Part shown: positions 36,579 to 45,624 of the stretch, piece after piece | Position numbering within the stretch: position 1 is the first letter of the stretch | Layout of the letters: each line of letters starts with the position of its first letter | NCBI GenBank assembly: GCA_020628545.1 | Contig: JAHDEX010000014.1 | Coordinates: forward strand, 1-64,000 | DNA from: Paracoccaceae bacterium | GTDB taxonomy: Bacteria; Pseudomonadota; Alphaproteobacteria; Rhodobacterales; Rhodobacteraceae | Direction of reading: 5' to 3' | Length of the DNA stretch: 64,000 nucleotides | Made by a program: the position numbers and the translations under genes | Notes under the pieces: generated by a model | Databases searched by the model: none | Told to the model about the DNA's origin: nothing | Seen by the model: only the letters and a program-made list of their open reading frames with translations

Positions 36579-37547
36579 TTAGCCACCGCCCATGTTCTGG
36601 CCGATGCTGTAAATCGATGGTCCAACCAAGATGACCAGTAGCGGTGGAACAGTCAACATCATGGTCGCCAACGTCATCTTTGTCGGCAGTTTGTTGGCCT
36701 TTTCTTCAGCGCGCATCACGCGCTTATCCCGCATCTCTGAGGCATAAACCCTCAGCGCATCAGCAATGGAAGTACCAAATTGTTGGGACTGGATCAGCAC
36801 GGTGACAAAGCTGGTCACGTCCTGCACGCCACAGCGTTCGGACATGTCTTTCAGCACGCGCTCTTTATCGGAGCCGGCTTTCATCTGATGGCTGACCATC
36901 TCGAATTCGTAGGCGAGATCCGGGAAGCCGGATTTCAGTTCACGCGCAACGCGGATGATGGATTGGTCAAGCGATTGACCTGCTTCCACACAAACAAGCA
37001 TCATGTCGAGACTATCAGGGAAGCCATTCTCAATCGCTTCATGACGCACAGCCTGGCGACGCGTCACCCAGTATTTCGGAAACATATATCCTGCGCCACC
37101 GGGGAAGATGATCCAGATCGCAAGGTCCTGACCACTGGTTTCCGGCGTGTAATTCAGGAAAGCGAAAAGGGAGCCCAGCAATAACCCGATGATCCCCATC
37201 GCAAACTGCGAGAAGTGGTACATCCGCACAGCGTTTTTGCTCGTGTAGCCCGCTTGAAGAAGCTTCAATTTGACGGCCGAGTATTCCTCAGCATCTTGCG
37301 GTTCAAGAAAGTTGGAATATTTCTCGAGCTTGTCCTTTTTTGTGCCTGTGCGCAGTTTTTCCTGCTTGCCCGGCATCGCTTGTACGGTGCGCTCTGCCGC
37401 TTTCAAGCGGTCAAGCGGATCTTTTTCGCGCTTCAGCAGGACGGGTAGCGTGGCCACGACCATGACAAAGCCGAGGGCGCCAACGAGCATCAGCGGACCG
37501 AATGGGCCGAGGTACTCGATAATCTGAGCTTCGATTTGTTCAAACAT
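36579..37547 (-). CDS. tadC: Tad inner-membrane platform protein TadC
   Basis: TadC is a GspF/PilC-family platform protein on which the pilus motor acts. The 322-residue protein has about four transmembrane helices; the T2SSF domain is visible in ENGFPDSLDMMLVCVEAGQSLDQSIIRVARELKSGFPDLAYEF and LIQSQQFGTSIADALRVYASEMRDKR. The cytoplasmic N-terminal part is basic. It follows tadB by 12 bases. The identity is set by the domain and the tadB-tadC order. Confidence 0.9.
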   Translation of the reverse strand: MFEQIEAQIIEYLGPFGPLMLVGALGFVMVVATLPVLLKREKDPLDRLKAAERTVQAMPGKQEKLRTGTKKDKLEKYSNFLEPQDAEEYSAVKLKLLQAGYTSKNAVRMYHFSQFAMGIIGLLLGSLFAFLNYTPETSGQDLAIWIIFPGGAGYMFPKYWVTRRQAVRHEAIENGFPDSLDMMLVCVEAGQSLDQSIIRVARELKSGFPDLAYEFEMVSHQMKAGSDKERVLKDMSERCGVQDVTSFVTVLIQSQQFGTSIADALRVYASEMRDKRVMRAEEKANKLPTKMTLATMMLTVPPLLVILVGPSIYSIGQNMGGG

Positions 37548-37559
37548 CGTTTCGGCCCC

Positions 37560-38531
37560 TTACACTTTAATGTTCACGAGCGCGCGCATCACGAAAAGGT
37601 TCGCGACCAGGAAGCCGGCAACGACCAATGCGGCGGGGATGAAGATGGAGGTCTCCATCACTTCATCGAAGTAGTCAGGGTCGAGGATGGTGATCCCAAC
37701 AATACAAAGGAGCGGGAAGCCCGACAGCAGTTTCCCTGACCATTTCGCTTCCGCTGTGATCGCGTTCACGCGACGGAACAGGCGGAAGCGCGCACGGATC
37801 ACCTTGGCCAGACCGGCGAGGATTTCGGCGAGGTTACCACCTGATTGCTGTTGGATTGTGACCGCAACAGCAAGGAAACGAAGATCCTGCATGTCCAGAC
37901 GTTCAGCCATGGCCTTTAGGGTTTCCCCCATATCACGACCATAGGCCGCCTCGTCTGAGATCACGCCCATTTCTGAGCCAAGCGGGTCAGGGATTTCTTT
38001 TGCAACGATTTGGATCGCCGAAGAAAACGGATGGCCCACGCGCAAGGAGCGCACCATCAATTCGATGGCTTCGGGCAATTGTTCCTCAATCATCGACATG
38101 CGCTTTGCGGCGCGCTTTGAAACCCAGAAATAAACGCCGCCAACACCCATCACGATGGAGACGAAGATCCTAACAACGGTGCTGACGTCAGTACCTATCG
38201 TCAGGCCGATAAACGCCACGGCCGTAGCACCGCCCATCACCATCAGAAGTTGAGACGGGGAGAAGGCGATATTCGCGCGCTGGGCCTGCGTGGCGAGAAT
38301 CGAATAAAGCGGAATGCTTTGCGATTTCATGTGCTGCGTCATTTCTTTGCGCAGCTGTTCCAGCACCTCTTCACGCTGGCCGCCTTTTTCCAGAAGCGCC
38401 AGACGCCGGTTCACCTTGTTATCAAGGCTGATCGACTTGCCAAAGACCAAGAGATAGGCGCCTTGGACCAACGCCAAGACCGCGACAAAGACAGCAATGT
38501 AGATAAGGGGTTGAGCAGAAATCACACCCAT
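37560..38531 (-). CDS. tadB: Tad inner-membrane platform protein TadB
   Basis: TadB pairs with TadC to form the inner-membrane platform of the Tad machine. The 323-residue protein has N-terminal transmembrane helix 1 (IYIAVFVAVLALVQGAYLLVF), a basic cytoplasmic loop, and the T2SSF domain (EEQLPEAIELMVRSLRVGHPFSSAIQIVAKEIPDPLGSEM ... AVTIQQQSGGNLAEILAGLAKVIRARFR). It starts 5 bases after cpaF and is followed by tadC. Confidence 0.9.
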   Translation of the reverse strand: MGVISAQPLIYIAVFVAVLALVQGAYLLVFGKSISLDNKVNRRLALLEKGGQREEVLEQLRKEMTQHMKSQSIPLYSILATQAQRANIAFSPSQLLMVMGGATAVAFIGLTIGTDVSTVVRIFVSIVMGVGGVYFWVSKRAAKRMSMIEEQLPEAIELMVRSLRVGHPFSSAIQIVAKEIPDPLGSEMGVISDEAAYGRDMGETLKAMAERLDMQDLRFLAVAVTIQQQSGGNLAEILAGLAKVIRARFRLFRRVNAITAEAKWSGKLLSGFPLLCIVGITILDPDYFDEVMETSIFIPAALVVAGFLVANLFVMRALVNIKV

Positions 38532-38536
38532 AACGT

Positions 38537-39973
38537 TTACTCCGCAACCATAGGTTCAAAGATCGCAGGTGGCAGATCGTACCCCCACAGCTTAAAGCGG
38601 TCCGAATAGGCGGATCGCACACCGGTCGCCGTAAAGTGGCCGATGATTTTGTTGTCAGGCGTCAGGCCAACACGTTGATAGCGGAAGACCTCCTGCATCG
38701 AGATCACCTCACCTTCCATCCCAGTGATTTCGGTGATGGATGTCATGCGGCGAGAGCCATCCTGCAGACGAGAGGCCTGCACAATCAGGTTCACAGCAGA
38801 TGAGATCTGAGAACGGACCGCTTTCAGCGGCATCTCGATCCCGGCCATCGCGATCATGTTTTCCAGACGCGCAATACCATCGCGTGGGTTGTTGGCGTGG
38901 ATTGTCGTCATCGATCCATCGTGGCCCGTGTTCATGGCCTGCAGCATGTCGATCACTTCCTCGCCACGCGTCTCACCCACGATGATGCGGTCAGGACGCA
39001 TGCGCAGCGCGTTCTTCAAACAGTCGCGAGGGGAGACTTCGCCTTTGCCTTCAACGTTCGGCGGGCGGCTTTCCATGCGGCCCACGTGAATCTGCTGCAG
39101 CTGAAGTTCCGCCGTGTCCTCGATCGTCAGGATCCGTTCGGAGTTGTCGATGAAGGAAGACAGCGCGTTCAATGTTGTCGTTTTACCAGAACCTGTACCG
39201 CCCGACACGATGACATTCAGTCGTGTGGCAACTGCGGCCTGCAGGTACGCTGCCATTTCTTCGGTGAAGGCACCAAACTTCACCAGGTCATCAATGCCCA
39301 GCTTGTCTTTCTTAAACTTACGAATGGAGACGAGCGAGCCGTCCACAGCCACCGGCGGTACCATCGCGTTGAAACGCGAGCCGTCTTGCAAACGGGCGTC
39401 GACGTAAGGGTTACTTTCATCTACACGACGACCCACTGCCGAAACGATTTTGTCGATGATGCGCAGCAGGTGCTTTTCATCTTTGAAGGTCACGTCCGAC
39501 AGCATCAGCTTACCGGCGCGTTCCACGAAAACCTGCTGCGGCCCGTTCACCAGAATATCGTTGACGGTGTCATCTTGTAGAAGCGTTTCTAACGGCCCGA
39601 GGCCTGTGACTTCGAAGAATAGGTCCTGAGAAAGTGTTGTGCGCTCCTCTCGGTTCAGCACAACACCCATTTCCTGCAGGGACTCGGAGGCGATTGCGTT
39701 AATCTCAGCCCGCAAGTCCGCTTCGCTTGCCGTCTCTAGGGCAGCAAGGTTTAGGTTATCCAGCAAAGACTTGTGCAGTTCGAGCTTGATTTCCTGCAAC
39801 CGCTCTTTGCGACGCTTTTCCTTATCGACACCAGTGACTTCGGCCGCGCGACGCGGCATTGGTTTGCGCATCGACACTTTGTCAGCGGCGTCATCTGGAA
39901 CAGCCTTCAGCGCGGGAGCCGCCCCATCAGTTTCAATTACTTTGCTTGAAGGTTTTTTGTACTTAGAAAACAT
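38537..39973 (-). CDS. cpaF: Pilus motor ATPase CpaF/TadA
   Basis: This secretion ATPase of the GspE family powers pilin polymerisation. In the 478-residue protein Walker A is [16 protein letters not shown] near residues 257-272, the Asp box is [15 protein letters not shown], Walker B is [15 protein letters not shown], and the His box is [18 protein letters not shown] positively charged N-terminal region precedes the ATPase core. It lies in the standard order cpaE-cpaF-tadB-tadC. This is the Tad motor, distinct from the AAA+ ATPase at 33-34 kb. Confidence 0.95.
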   Translation of the reverse strand: MFSKYKKPSSKVIETDGAAPALKAVPDDAADKVSMRKPMPRRAAEVTGVDKEKRRKERLQEIKLELHKSLLDNLNLAALETASEADLRAEINAIASESLQEMGVVLNREERTTLSQDLFFEVTGLGPLETLLQDDTVNDILVNGPQQVFVERAGKLMLSDVTFKDEKHLLRIIDKIVSAVGRRVDESNPYVDARLQDGSRFNAMVPPVAVDGSLVSIRKFKKDKLGIDDLVKFGAFTEEMAAYLQAAVATRLNVIVSGGTGSGKTTTLNALSSFIDNSERILTIEDTAELQLQQIHVGRMESRPPNVEGKGEVSPRDCLKNALRMRPDRIIVGETRGEEVIDMLQAMNTGHDGSMTTIHANNPRDGIARLENMIAMAGIEMPLKAVRSQISSAVNLIVQASRLQDGSRRMTSITEITGMEGEVISMQEVFRYQRVGLTPDNKIIGHFTATGVRSAYSDRFKLWGYDLPPAIFEPMVAE

Positions 39974-39990
39974 GGGCTTGCCCCTCTTGA

Positions 39991-41241
39991 CTAGGCCTCA
40001 ACAGCATCAGACACGTTGACGTCATGGACAGACTTCGCAAGTTTCGCGATTTCCTTGCGAAGCGGGTTCTTTGCGATCCCAACGCCCATCGGTACGCCCT
40101 GATCGGCGTTCTGGGCGACGGGCTTGCCGCCATCGGGCATCAGGACTTCAATGCTGATGCCGAGACTGTCGGCCAAACGCTTCACCCGGGATTTGCCATT
40201 CAGATCAGTAAATCCTGGCGCCCGATTTAAAATGAAACGGATTTTTTCAAATGGCAGGTCTTCGGCCTGCATCGCACGCTTCAGGCGCAGCGTGTTCTGA
40301 GCGGATCGCATGTCCAGTTCGATCATTGCAAAATAGACATGAGCCGCTTCGAGAACGGTTTGCGACCACTCAACCATGGTTGATGGCATATCAATGATGA
40401 CGTAGTCGAAATGGCTCGCGGCCATGTTGACGATGCGTGTGATGTCGTCTGGAGACATTAAATCCAGAGGTATCATATCAAACGGCGCCGTCAGAACGTG
40501 CAACTTGTCTTCATAGACCGACAAGGCTTGCATGAAGCTTTCGCTATCCATTGATTCTGTGCCGGTGAGCAGTTCGACAACAGTTTCGCGGCGGGCGAGA
40601 TCAAGGTAGGTCGAGGCTGTTCCAAACTGGAGGTCGAAATCGAGGACGCAGACCTTGATGTCGCTGTCCTTCTCCATCGTCGCCAATTCCCATGCGAGAT
40701 TGACTGCCATTGTTGTGGCACCAATGCCGCCGGCCATCCCGTGAATTGGAATGATAACGCCATTGCGATTGCCGCCCTTGATCTTGGGGCGCGTCGGTTC
40801 CCCGTCATCCGGAACAGGTGTGACGGCTTCGGTCGGTGTCATGACACGCTCAATCGCGCGTTCCAACTCACCTTCGGGAAGCGGGTAGGGGACAAACTCA
40901 TCGCCGCCTTCACGCAACAAATTGTGCAAGATTGCGGGGCTGACGTCTTCGGTGATCAAGATCACCTTCACGCCCTGCGCTTTGGCCTGACCGATGATCG
41001 CTGTGATAGCGGGAATACGCGACTCGTCATCGGAGTCCATCGCGATTGTCAGGAAACGCAGGCTCTTAGCTTCTGGTTGCGCCAGGAAAGGCAATACATC
41101 TTCAAATGACAAGTCGCCCCATTGTTCACCAAGGGCGGCCTCCATGTCTTCAATCAATAGGTCAAATACTTGAACATCGCGGCTAACCGTACAGGCAATG
41201 ATTGGTTGCGGCTCTTGTTGCAACGCGGCGTTGCTGCTCAT
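39991..41241 (-). CDS. cpaE: Pilus localisation protein CpaE/TadZ
   Basis: CpaE/TadZ is a MinD/ParA-like protein that positions the Tad apparatus. The 416-residue form starts at ATG 41241 (MSSNAALQQ), which has GAGG about 8 bases upstream; ATG 41247 and codons to 41409 are alternatives. An N-terminal receiver-like domain (about 15-135) is followed by an ATPase-like domain. Its P-loop reads GMAGGIGATTMAVN, where alanines replace both lysines of the MinD KGGxGK motif, so ATP hydrolysis may be lost. VCVLDFDLQFGTASTYLDL and the later DYVIIDMPS keep the fold's other motifs. Confidence 0.87.
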   Translation of the reverse strand: MSSNAALQQEPQPIIACTVSRDVQVFDLLIEDMEAALGEQWGDLSFEDVLPFLAQPEAKSLRFLTIAMDSDDESRIPAITAIIGQAKAQGVKVILITEDVSPAILHNLLREGGDEFVPYPLPEGELERAIERVMTPTEAVTPVPDDGEPTRPKIKGGNRNGVIIPIHGMAGGIGATTMAVNLAWELATMEKDSDIKVCVLDFDLQFGTASTYLDLARRETVVELLTGTESMDSESFMQALSVYEDKLHVLTAPFDMIPLDLMSPDDITRIVNMAASHFDYVIIDMPSTMVEWSQTVLEAAHVYFAMIELDMRSAQNTLRLKRAMQAEDLPFEKIRFILNRAPGFTDLNGKSRVKRLADSLGISIEVLMPDGGKPVAQNADQGVPMGVGIAKNPLRKEIAKLAKSVHDVNVSDAVEA

Positions 41242-41433
41242 TGGCATATCCTCATTCTCGCGGTCCCACCTGCCGACAATCTGAAGGCGCAACATGCGCA
41301 TCACATTCGCCAGCCCACACACTCGTGCCAGGAATTTCCTGTCGCAGGTTTCGCCCGTAATCTTGGCCAGAATGGGGCCAAAAAGCTGCGTTTGTGCGAA
41401 TTCCGGCAACGATCACAGAGGATTTTAAACGTT

Positions 41434-41465
41434 GTTGACGCCGCCCTTTTCAGGACGGCGTCAAC
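41434..41465. repeat. Inverted repeat between the OmpA-like gene and cpaE
   Basis: GTTGACGCCG and CGGCGTCAAC form a perfect 10-base-pair stem around a 12-base loop, just downstream of the minus-strand OmpA-like gene. Only a short TTT follows on the minus strand, so partial termination or mRNA protection is plausible. Confidence 0.45.
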
Positions 41466-41497
41466 ATGTTGAGGCAATTATTGAGGCTTATGGGGTT

Positions 41498-42151
41498 TTA
41501 GCCGTCGTCGTCGCTGACGGCCGTATCGGTCACCGTGGTCGGTGGCACCGCGCTTGCGACGTATTCGCGGAAGATGATTTCCGCGTATTTGCCGTTCAGC
41601 TCATCGTCACGACGGGCCTTCACGAAACCAGAAACTTCGGTCACGGTCCGACGGTTGCGGCGTTCCATTTCCTGTGTTGCCACTACAGGCTGGGTTTCAC
41701 CCAAGGACACCACCGCTTGCAAGCGAGAACGGTCAACACCCTGAGATACAAGGTAATTCACCACTGCGCGTGCACGGCGCAGGCCGAGACGGCGGTTGTA
41801 GGCATTTGAACCGACCAGGTCGGTGTGGCCAAACACCTTGAAGCGGATTTCAGGGAACTGTTTGATCCAGCTTGCTTGCTGGGCCAGCGTTGCCTGTGCG
41901 TCTGCCTCAAGTACGGCAGAGTTGAAGGCGAAGTTCACTGTCGTGTCCACTTCTGCAGCAAAACGGCGCTGCAGGTTGATGGCCAGGTTGTTTGCCCCGG
42001 TGTGGGTCAAATGGTTGTTCATGGTGGCGGCGCCGAAGTTGCCACCGTCGATCACTGCACCTGTCTCTTTGAGGAAGTTGTTCTCGCCAGCGACGTTAGA
42101 ACAGGCTGCCAGAGTGGCGAGTGCGACTGCGCTTGTCAGATAGATTTTCAT
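41498..42151 (-). CDS. OmpA-family lipoprotein in the CpaD/RcpB position
   Basis: This 217-residue precursor has a lipoprotein signal peptide ending LATLAAC (Cys near residue 16) and a C-terminal OmpA-like peptidoglycan-binding domain (about 65-155) with VFGHTDLVGSNAYNRRLGLRRARAVVNYLVSQGV. A Thr/Asp-rich C-terminal tail follows. It lies between cpaC and cpaE where many Tad loci encode CpaD or RcpB. It probably anchors the secretin to the cell wall. ATG at 42151 is chosen over 42169 because it gives the proper signal peptide and removes the overlap with cpaC. Confidence 0.85.
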   Translation of the reverse strand: MKIYLTSAVALATLAACSNVAGENNFLKETGAVIDGGNFGAATMNNHLTHTGANNLAINLQRRFAAEVDTTVNFAFNSAVLEADAQATLAQQASWIKQFPEIRFKVFGHTDLVGSNAYNRRLGLRRARAVVNYLVSQGVDRSRLQAVVSLGETQPVVATQEMERRNRRTVTEVSGFVKARRDDELNGKYAEIIFREYVASAVPPTTVTDTAVSDDDG

Positions 42152-42165
42152 CAGTTCAGTCCTTC

Positions 42166-43596
42166 TCAATCTTCCAGCACGTAGCCGTAAGAGCCGCTGA
42201 AGTCTTGGCGTGCGACTTCACCTGCGCCACCGGTTGTTGGTGCGTTTTCCGCAGCCACACGACCGAAGAGGAAAAGTTCACGCTCGGTTGGGGGACGGAC
42301 ACGGTCTGTCGGCAGGGCCAAGGCTTCGCCGCGTGTTGGTGTGACCAGGTGCGGTGTTACGATGATCACCAGCTCAGTCTGACGACGTGCGTACTCGGCA
42401 CTGCGGAACAGAGAACCGAGGACAGGGACATCGCCCAGCCATGGCACCTGACCGGTCAGGTCGGTGAAGTCGTCCTGCAAAAGTCCAGCGATTGCAAAGC
42501 TTTCACCGTCGCGCATCTCAACCGTGGTGGATGTTTCACGGCGTGTGAACGCATCAACGCTAAATCCGTTGAACTGGATGCCATTTGCGGGATCGATGGA
42601 CGATACGGCGGCAACCATTTCCAGGTTGATCGTGTCGCGGTCGACAACCCGTGGGATGAAGTTCAGCTCAACACCAAAAGGTTTGTAGTCGATTGTGACA
42701 CCGCCACCATCGGACTCGCCAGGCACAGGATATTCACCACCGGCCAAGAACTTCGCCTCTTGCCCGCTCAATGCGGTCAGGTTCGGTTCGGCCAACGTGC
42801 GGACGACACCGCGACTTTCAAGTGCTTCCAGCAGCACACCAACTTCCAATGCGCCAGCATCGAAACCGAAGAGGAATGCACCGTTATTTTCGTTGATTGT
42901 CGGGATGTTACCGCCATTGAACGTGCTGTTCACGGCGCCCGCGCTATTCAGCGTGTTGGTCCCGGCGGAAACGCCAAGATCGCCGCCCAAGCCTGTGCCC
43001 TGGATCGCCATCGACGATGCCAGACGCTTGCTGACAGAGCGGTTCATTTCTGCGAACCGCACCTTCAGCATCACCTGCTGTGTGCCACCGACAACCATCA
43101 GGTTCGAAACACGCTCTGGAGCATAGCGATTGGCCAGTTCCAGGGCGCGGTCAAGTCGCGCGGTTGAAGAAACCGTTCCGGACAGGACAATCCCGTCGTT
43201 GGCGGTGCGGACTTCAATATGCTCTCCTGGCAGGATCTGCTGCAGACGTTCTTTGAATTCTGCAATGTCAGGGGAGACGTGGATTTCTACGTTGGTGATC
43301 AGACGGCCATCAGCGCCCAGAAGGGTCATGGTGGTGCGGCCTGGTTCTTTGCCCAACACGTAGATTGTGCGATCCGACAGCGACGAGATGTCGGCGATGC
43401 CAGGGTTCGCGATTGAGATTTCCGTAAACGGTCCGTCGCTTTCGACGACGACCGCACGGTTCATCGGCACATTTAGTGCGGATGACGTCGCGCCGCGCAG
43501 GACGCGCAGTGTTTCTGCGGCACTTGTGGTTGGGACCGCCGCAAGCGACAGTGCCAAGCCCGCAAGCGCGGCCTTGAAGGTATTTCGATATGTCAT
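42166..43596 (-). CDS. cpaC: Tad secretin CpaC/RcpA
   Basis: CpaC forms the outer-membrane pore for the Flp pilus. The 476-residue precursor has a signal peptide (ALAGLALSLAAVPTTSAA), an N-terminal pilus and BON-like domain (VESDGPFTEISIANPGIADISSLSDRTIYVLG and GTVSSTARLDRALELANRY), and the C-terminal secretin domain with VRTLAEPNLTALSGQEAKFLAGGEYPVPG and VPWLGDVPVLGSLFRSAEYARRQTELVIIVTPHLV. The start has a clear AGGCAGGT site. Confidence 0.93.
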   Translation of the reverse strand: MTYRNTFKAALAGLALSLAAVPTTSAAETLRVLRGATSSALNVPMNRAVVVESDGPFTEISIANPGIADISSLSDRTIYVLGKEPGRTTMTLLGADGRLITNVEIHVSPDIAEFKERLQQILPGEHIEVRTANDGIVLSGTVSSTARLDRALELANRYAPERVSNLMVVGGTQQVMLKVRFAEMNRSVSKRLASSMAIQGTGLGGDLGVSAGTNTLNSAGAVNSTFNGGNIPTINENNGAFLFGFDAGALEVGVLLEALESRGVVRTLAEPNLTALSGQEAKFLAGGEYPVPGESDGGGVTIDYKPFGVELNFIPRVVDRDTINLEMVAAVSSIDPANGIQFNGFSVDAFTRRETSTTVEMRDGESFAIAGLLQDDFTDLTGQVPWLGDVPVLGSLFRSAEYARRQTELVIIVTPHLVTPTRGEALALPTDRVRPPTERELFLFGRVAAENAPTTGGAGEVARQDFSGSYGYVLED

Positions 43597-43805
43597 TGTG
43601 ACCTGCCTCTCCGATCACGCCTCGTTGATGGGTCTTTTCGCCCGATGTGTCAGGACGATGCCCCGGTGCCATATTTTTTGCAATATTCAACGCGTTGGAG
43701 AGGGAGGCTTATGTGGATAACCAGCAACAGGAGGTCGCAAGCGCCTTAGTTGTATGGGCTATGCAGTGTTTTAATGCTGTCGGACCCACCAGATGCAGTA
43801 GCAGG

Positions 43806-43829
43806 CACCCCGCCATATTTGACGGGGTG
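43806..43829. repeat. Hairpin between cpaB and cpaC
   Basis: CACCCCG and CGGGGTG enclose a 10-base loop, 18 bases beyond the cpaB stop on the minus strand. There is no T-run after it. It may reduce read-through from the pilin-cpaB transcript into cpaC. The rest of the 250-base gap shows nothing supportable. Confidence 0.4.
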
Positions 43830-43846
43830 TGACAAATTTATCGAGG

Positions 43847-44719
43847 TTAACCTTGGCAAGCGATCTCAATCTGGATCCGCTCGGTGCCACGACTCTGTGT
43901 AATGTAGCAGCGCTCAGGCTCTTCGACAGCGACGGGTTCCGGCTCTGGCTCGGGTGCCGCTTCTTCGACAACACCGAGAAGCGTGCGCTGGTCAATCGAG
44001 ATTCCGCCGAGCACAGTTGCATCGCCGGCGCCGACGAGAGACAACGACAAGTCACCAGTTGCCTGTGCTTGCGCGAGTGCGGCCACGTCTTCGGGTGAAA
44101 CCTGCACAGTCACGGTGCGTGCAATAGCAGCGCCGTTGCGGTTGCCGTCGGCGGTTTGGTCAACGGCGATCAGTTCGACGCTGCCTTTGATCAGCTTTGT
44201 GACGTTCTGGCTGTCCTGACCAGCTGTCCGCAGGTCGCCCGTCCAATAGACGTCGACCCGGTCACCTGGACGCAGGAAGCCAGATACACCGGACTGCACG
44301 TCAACGGTAATGGTGAATGCGCGCATCCCGGGGGAGAGCAAAGATGTGATGCCAGCGATGTCGCCCGGCTCTGTCACCTTGACAGCCAAGACCGGCTCAA
44401 GCGCTTCCATTGGGCGCGTGACAACGCGAAGTTCTTCGTCACCCTCTGGGAACAGCTCCTCCTCGGTCAGGAAAACACCTTCGGGTAAATGCGGTTCGGC
44501 ATATGCGATCAGCTCAACGTCTTCACGGGTCAGCGTTTCGCCATATGCGATTGCACGATTGACGGCGAAGACCTCGACGGTTGGGACTGCTTCCGCAACT
44601 TTCTGACGGACCGCGACAAGTTCAGTTTCACGCTGCTCCATATAGCCCTGGACCATATAGACCGCGAAGCCGGCCAATCCGATGCCGACCATCAAAACCA
44701 ATGCAAAAACAGCGCGCAT
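43847..44719 (-). CDS. cpaB: Tad assembly protein CpaB/RcpC
   Basis: CpaB/RcpC is a periplasmic, inner-membrane-anchored protein that works with the secretin. The 290-residue protein begins with a transmembrane anchor (AVFALVLMVGIGLAGFAVYMV), followed by an SAF domain (VEVFAVNRAIAYGETLTREDVELIAYAEPHLPEGVF) and the RcpC-like segment AFTITVDVQSGVSGFLRPGDRVDVYWTGDL. The C-terminus is Pro/Glu-rich and ends in two cysteines (ERCYITQSRG, IEIACQG). It lies between flp and cpaC. Confidence 0.88.
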   Translation of the reverse strand: MRAVFALVLMVGIGLAGFAVYMVQGYMEQRETELVAVRQKVAEAVPTVEVFAVNRAIAYGETLTREDVELIAYAEPHLPEGVFLTEEELFPEGDEELRVVTRPMEALEPVLAVKVTEPGDIAGITSLLSPGMRAFTITVDVQSGVSGFLRPGDRVDVYWTGDLRTAGQDSQNVTKLIKGSVELIAVDQTADGNRNGAAIARTVTVQVSPEDVAALAQAQATGDLSLSLVGAGDATVLGGISIDQRTLLGVVEEAAPEPEPEPVAVEEPERCYITQSRGTERIQIEIACQG

Positions 44720-45095
44720 AATGTACCTCTACTCAGTGTTCAGCCTAATCAGAAATTCCTACGAAAGTGTTTCCACCTGCGCCGGGATCTGATTGGGCCG
44801 CATTGCTGTGCCGCGCTTCTGAAACGCAGCCCCCGTTGTTTTCAAATCGTCTGCTGCTTGCAACGGCGGCTATACGACTCAGCTGCTCGTCGCGCGCACA
44901 AGAACGCTACTCGCCGAATTGTTGACAGCGGATTGTGTCGTGATCGTGGCCGAAAGGGCAATTTTATCGGGATTTTGAAGCGAATCGCGTCACACGAACG
45001 TGCACGTGACTAGCCATTCTGCAGGCTAATGCCAGACGTAGGTAGAGTGGCGATGAACGATAACGTCGCCGCCACTCCTCAAAAACGAGTACCGA
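44720..45095. other. Intergenic region between cpaB and the first-listed flp gene
   Basis: This 376-base gap contains no convincing gene; an open plus-strand frame across it runs antisense through cpaB and has no family character. The only clear structure is GAGTGGCG (45045-45052) and CGCCACTC (45070-45077), an 8-base-pair stem with a 17-base loop 19 bases beyond the pilin stop on the minus strand. It could protect the 3' end of the pilin mRNA. A promoter for cpaB probably lies in the gap but I cannot place it. Confidence 0.35.
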
Positions 45096-45269
45096 TTAGT
45101 TCGTAGTATCGGTGATGACCGTCGCGATCTGGCCCACTTCAGTATTGACTGCAGGGGTGATCGTTGTAGCAACAGCAACTGCCAGTACGACAACTGCAGC
45201 GGTCAGCACAACCCAATCAACTGTCACGGCGCCGTCTTCATCTTTCCAGAAAGTCCGGATCATCTTCAT
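45096..45269 (-). CDS. flp: Flp/Fap pilin, copy 1
   Basis: This 57-residue type IVb pilin precursor has a short leader and the processing motif DEDG-AVTVDWVVLTA, then a hydrophobic helix and a polar tail ending NTEVGQIATVITDTTN. ATG at 45269 is preferred: AAGGAG stands about 6 bases upstream, and the extended frame to 45317 adds nothing pilin-like. The residue five places after the cleavage point is Asp rather than the usual Glu. It is the proximal pilin to cpaB and is very similar to the second copy. Confidence 0.92.
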   Translation of the reverse strand: MKMIRTFWKDEDGAVTVDWVVLTAAVVVLAVAVATTITPAVNTEVGQIATVITDTTN

Positions 45270-45397
45270 GATCGTCTCCTTCAGCGCAGGCCTGCGACCA
45301 AACTCCCGGATGTTCACAGAGTGTGCACCTTCGAGAGATTAGGTTTCAGTCTGGGCCTTTGGTTAAGGTGAAGCGTAAAGACTGTTCGCCAATTAAG

Positions 45398-45430
45398 AAA
45401 AGCCGCGCCGCATGTCGCGACGCGGCTTTC
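45398..45430 (-). terminator. Rho-independent terminator after the distal flp gene
   Basis: On the minus strand AAAGCCGCG, a 13-base loop and CGCGGCTTT are followed by TCTTAATT. It lies about 20 bases after the stop of the pilin at 45451-45624, separating the two pilin genes into different 3' ends. Confidence 0.75.
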
Positions 45431-45450
45431 CGTTAACAGTGATCAGACGA

Positions 45451-45624
45451 TTAGTTGGTGTCTGTAACAGCTGTTGCGATCTGGCCCAGCTCGGTGTTCA
45501 CAGCACCACCAACAACTGTGGAAACGGCAACAGCCAGAGCCACAACAGCAGCAGTCAGAACAACCCAGTCAACAGTCACAGCACCGTCTTCGTCGTTGCG
45601 GAAGTTTTTGATGAAGTTAAGCAT
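45451..45624 (-). CDS. flp: Flp/Fap pilin, copy 2
   Basis: This 57-residue pilin precursor resembles copy 1 (DEDG-AVTVDWVVLTAAVV, tail NTELGQIATAVTDTN) but has a different leader (MLNFIKNFRN). ATG at 45624 has a strong GAGGAGGGA site; upstream frame extension is not pilin-like. It is the first gene of the minus-strand pilus cluster and is followed by its own terminator, which suggests a separate, abundant short transcript. Mature pilin is about 45 residues after CpaA cleavage. Confidence 0.92.
   Translation of the reverse strand: MLNFIKNFRNDEDGAVTVDWVVLTAAVVALAVAVSTVVGGAVNTELGQIATAVTDTN

Noticed and set aside
42121-43167. Long plus-strand open frame (348 codons) opposite cpaC
   Set aside because: It mirrors the secretin gene, has Cys/His-rich composition typical of antisense frames and lacks a ribosome-binding site or recognisable domain.
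44489-45013. Plus-strand open frame (174 codons) crossing from cpaB into the pilin gap
   Set aside because: Half of it is antisense to cpaB, and the intergenic half is Arg/Cys-rich without a start signal, so it is not a credible gene.
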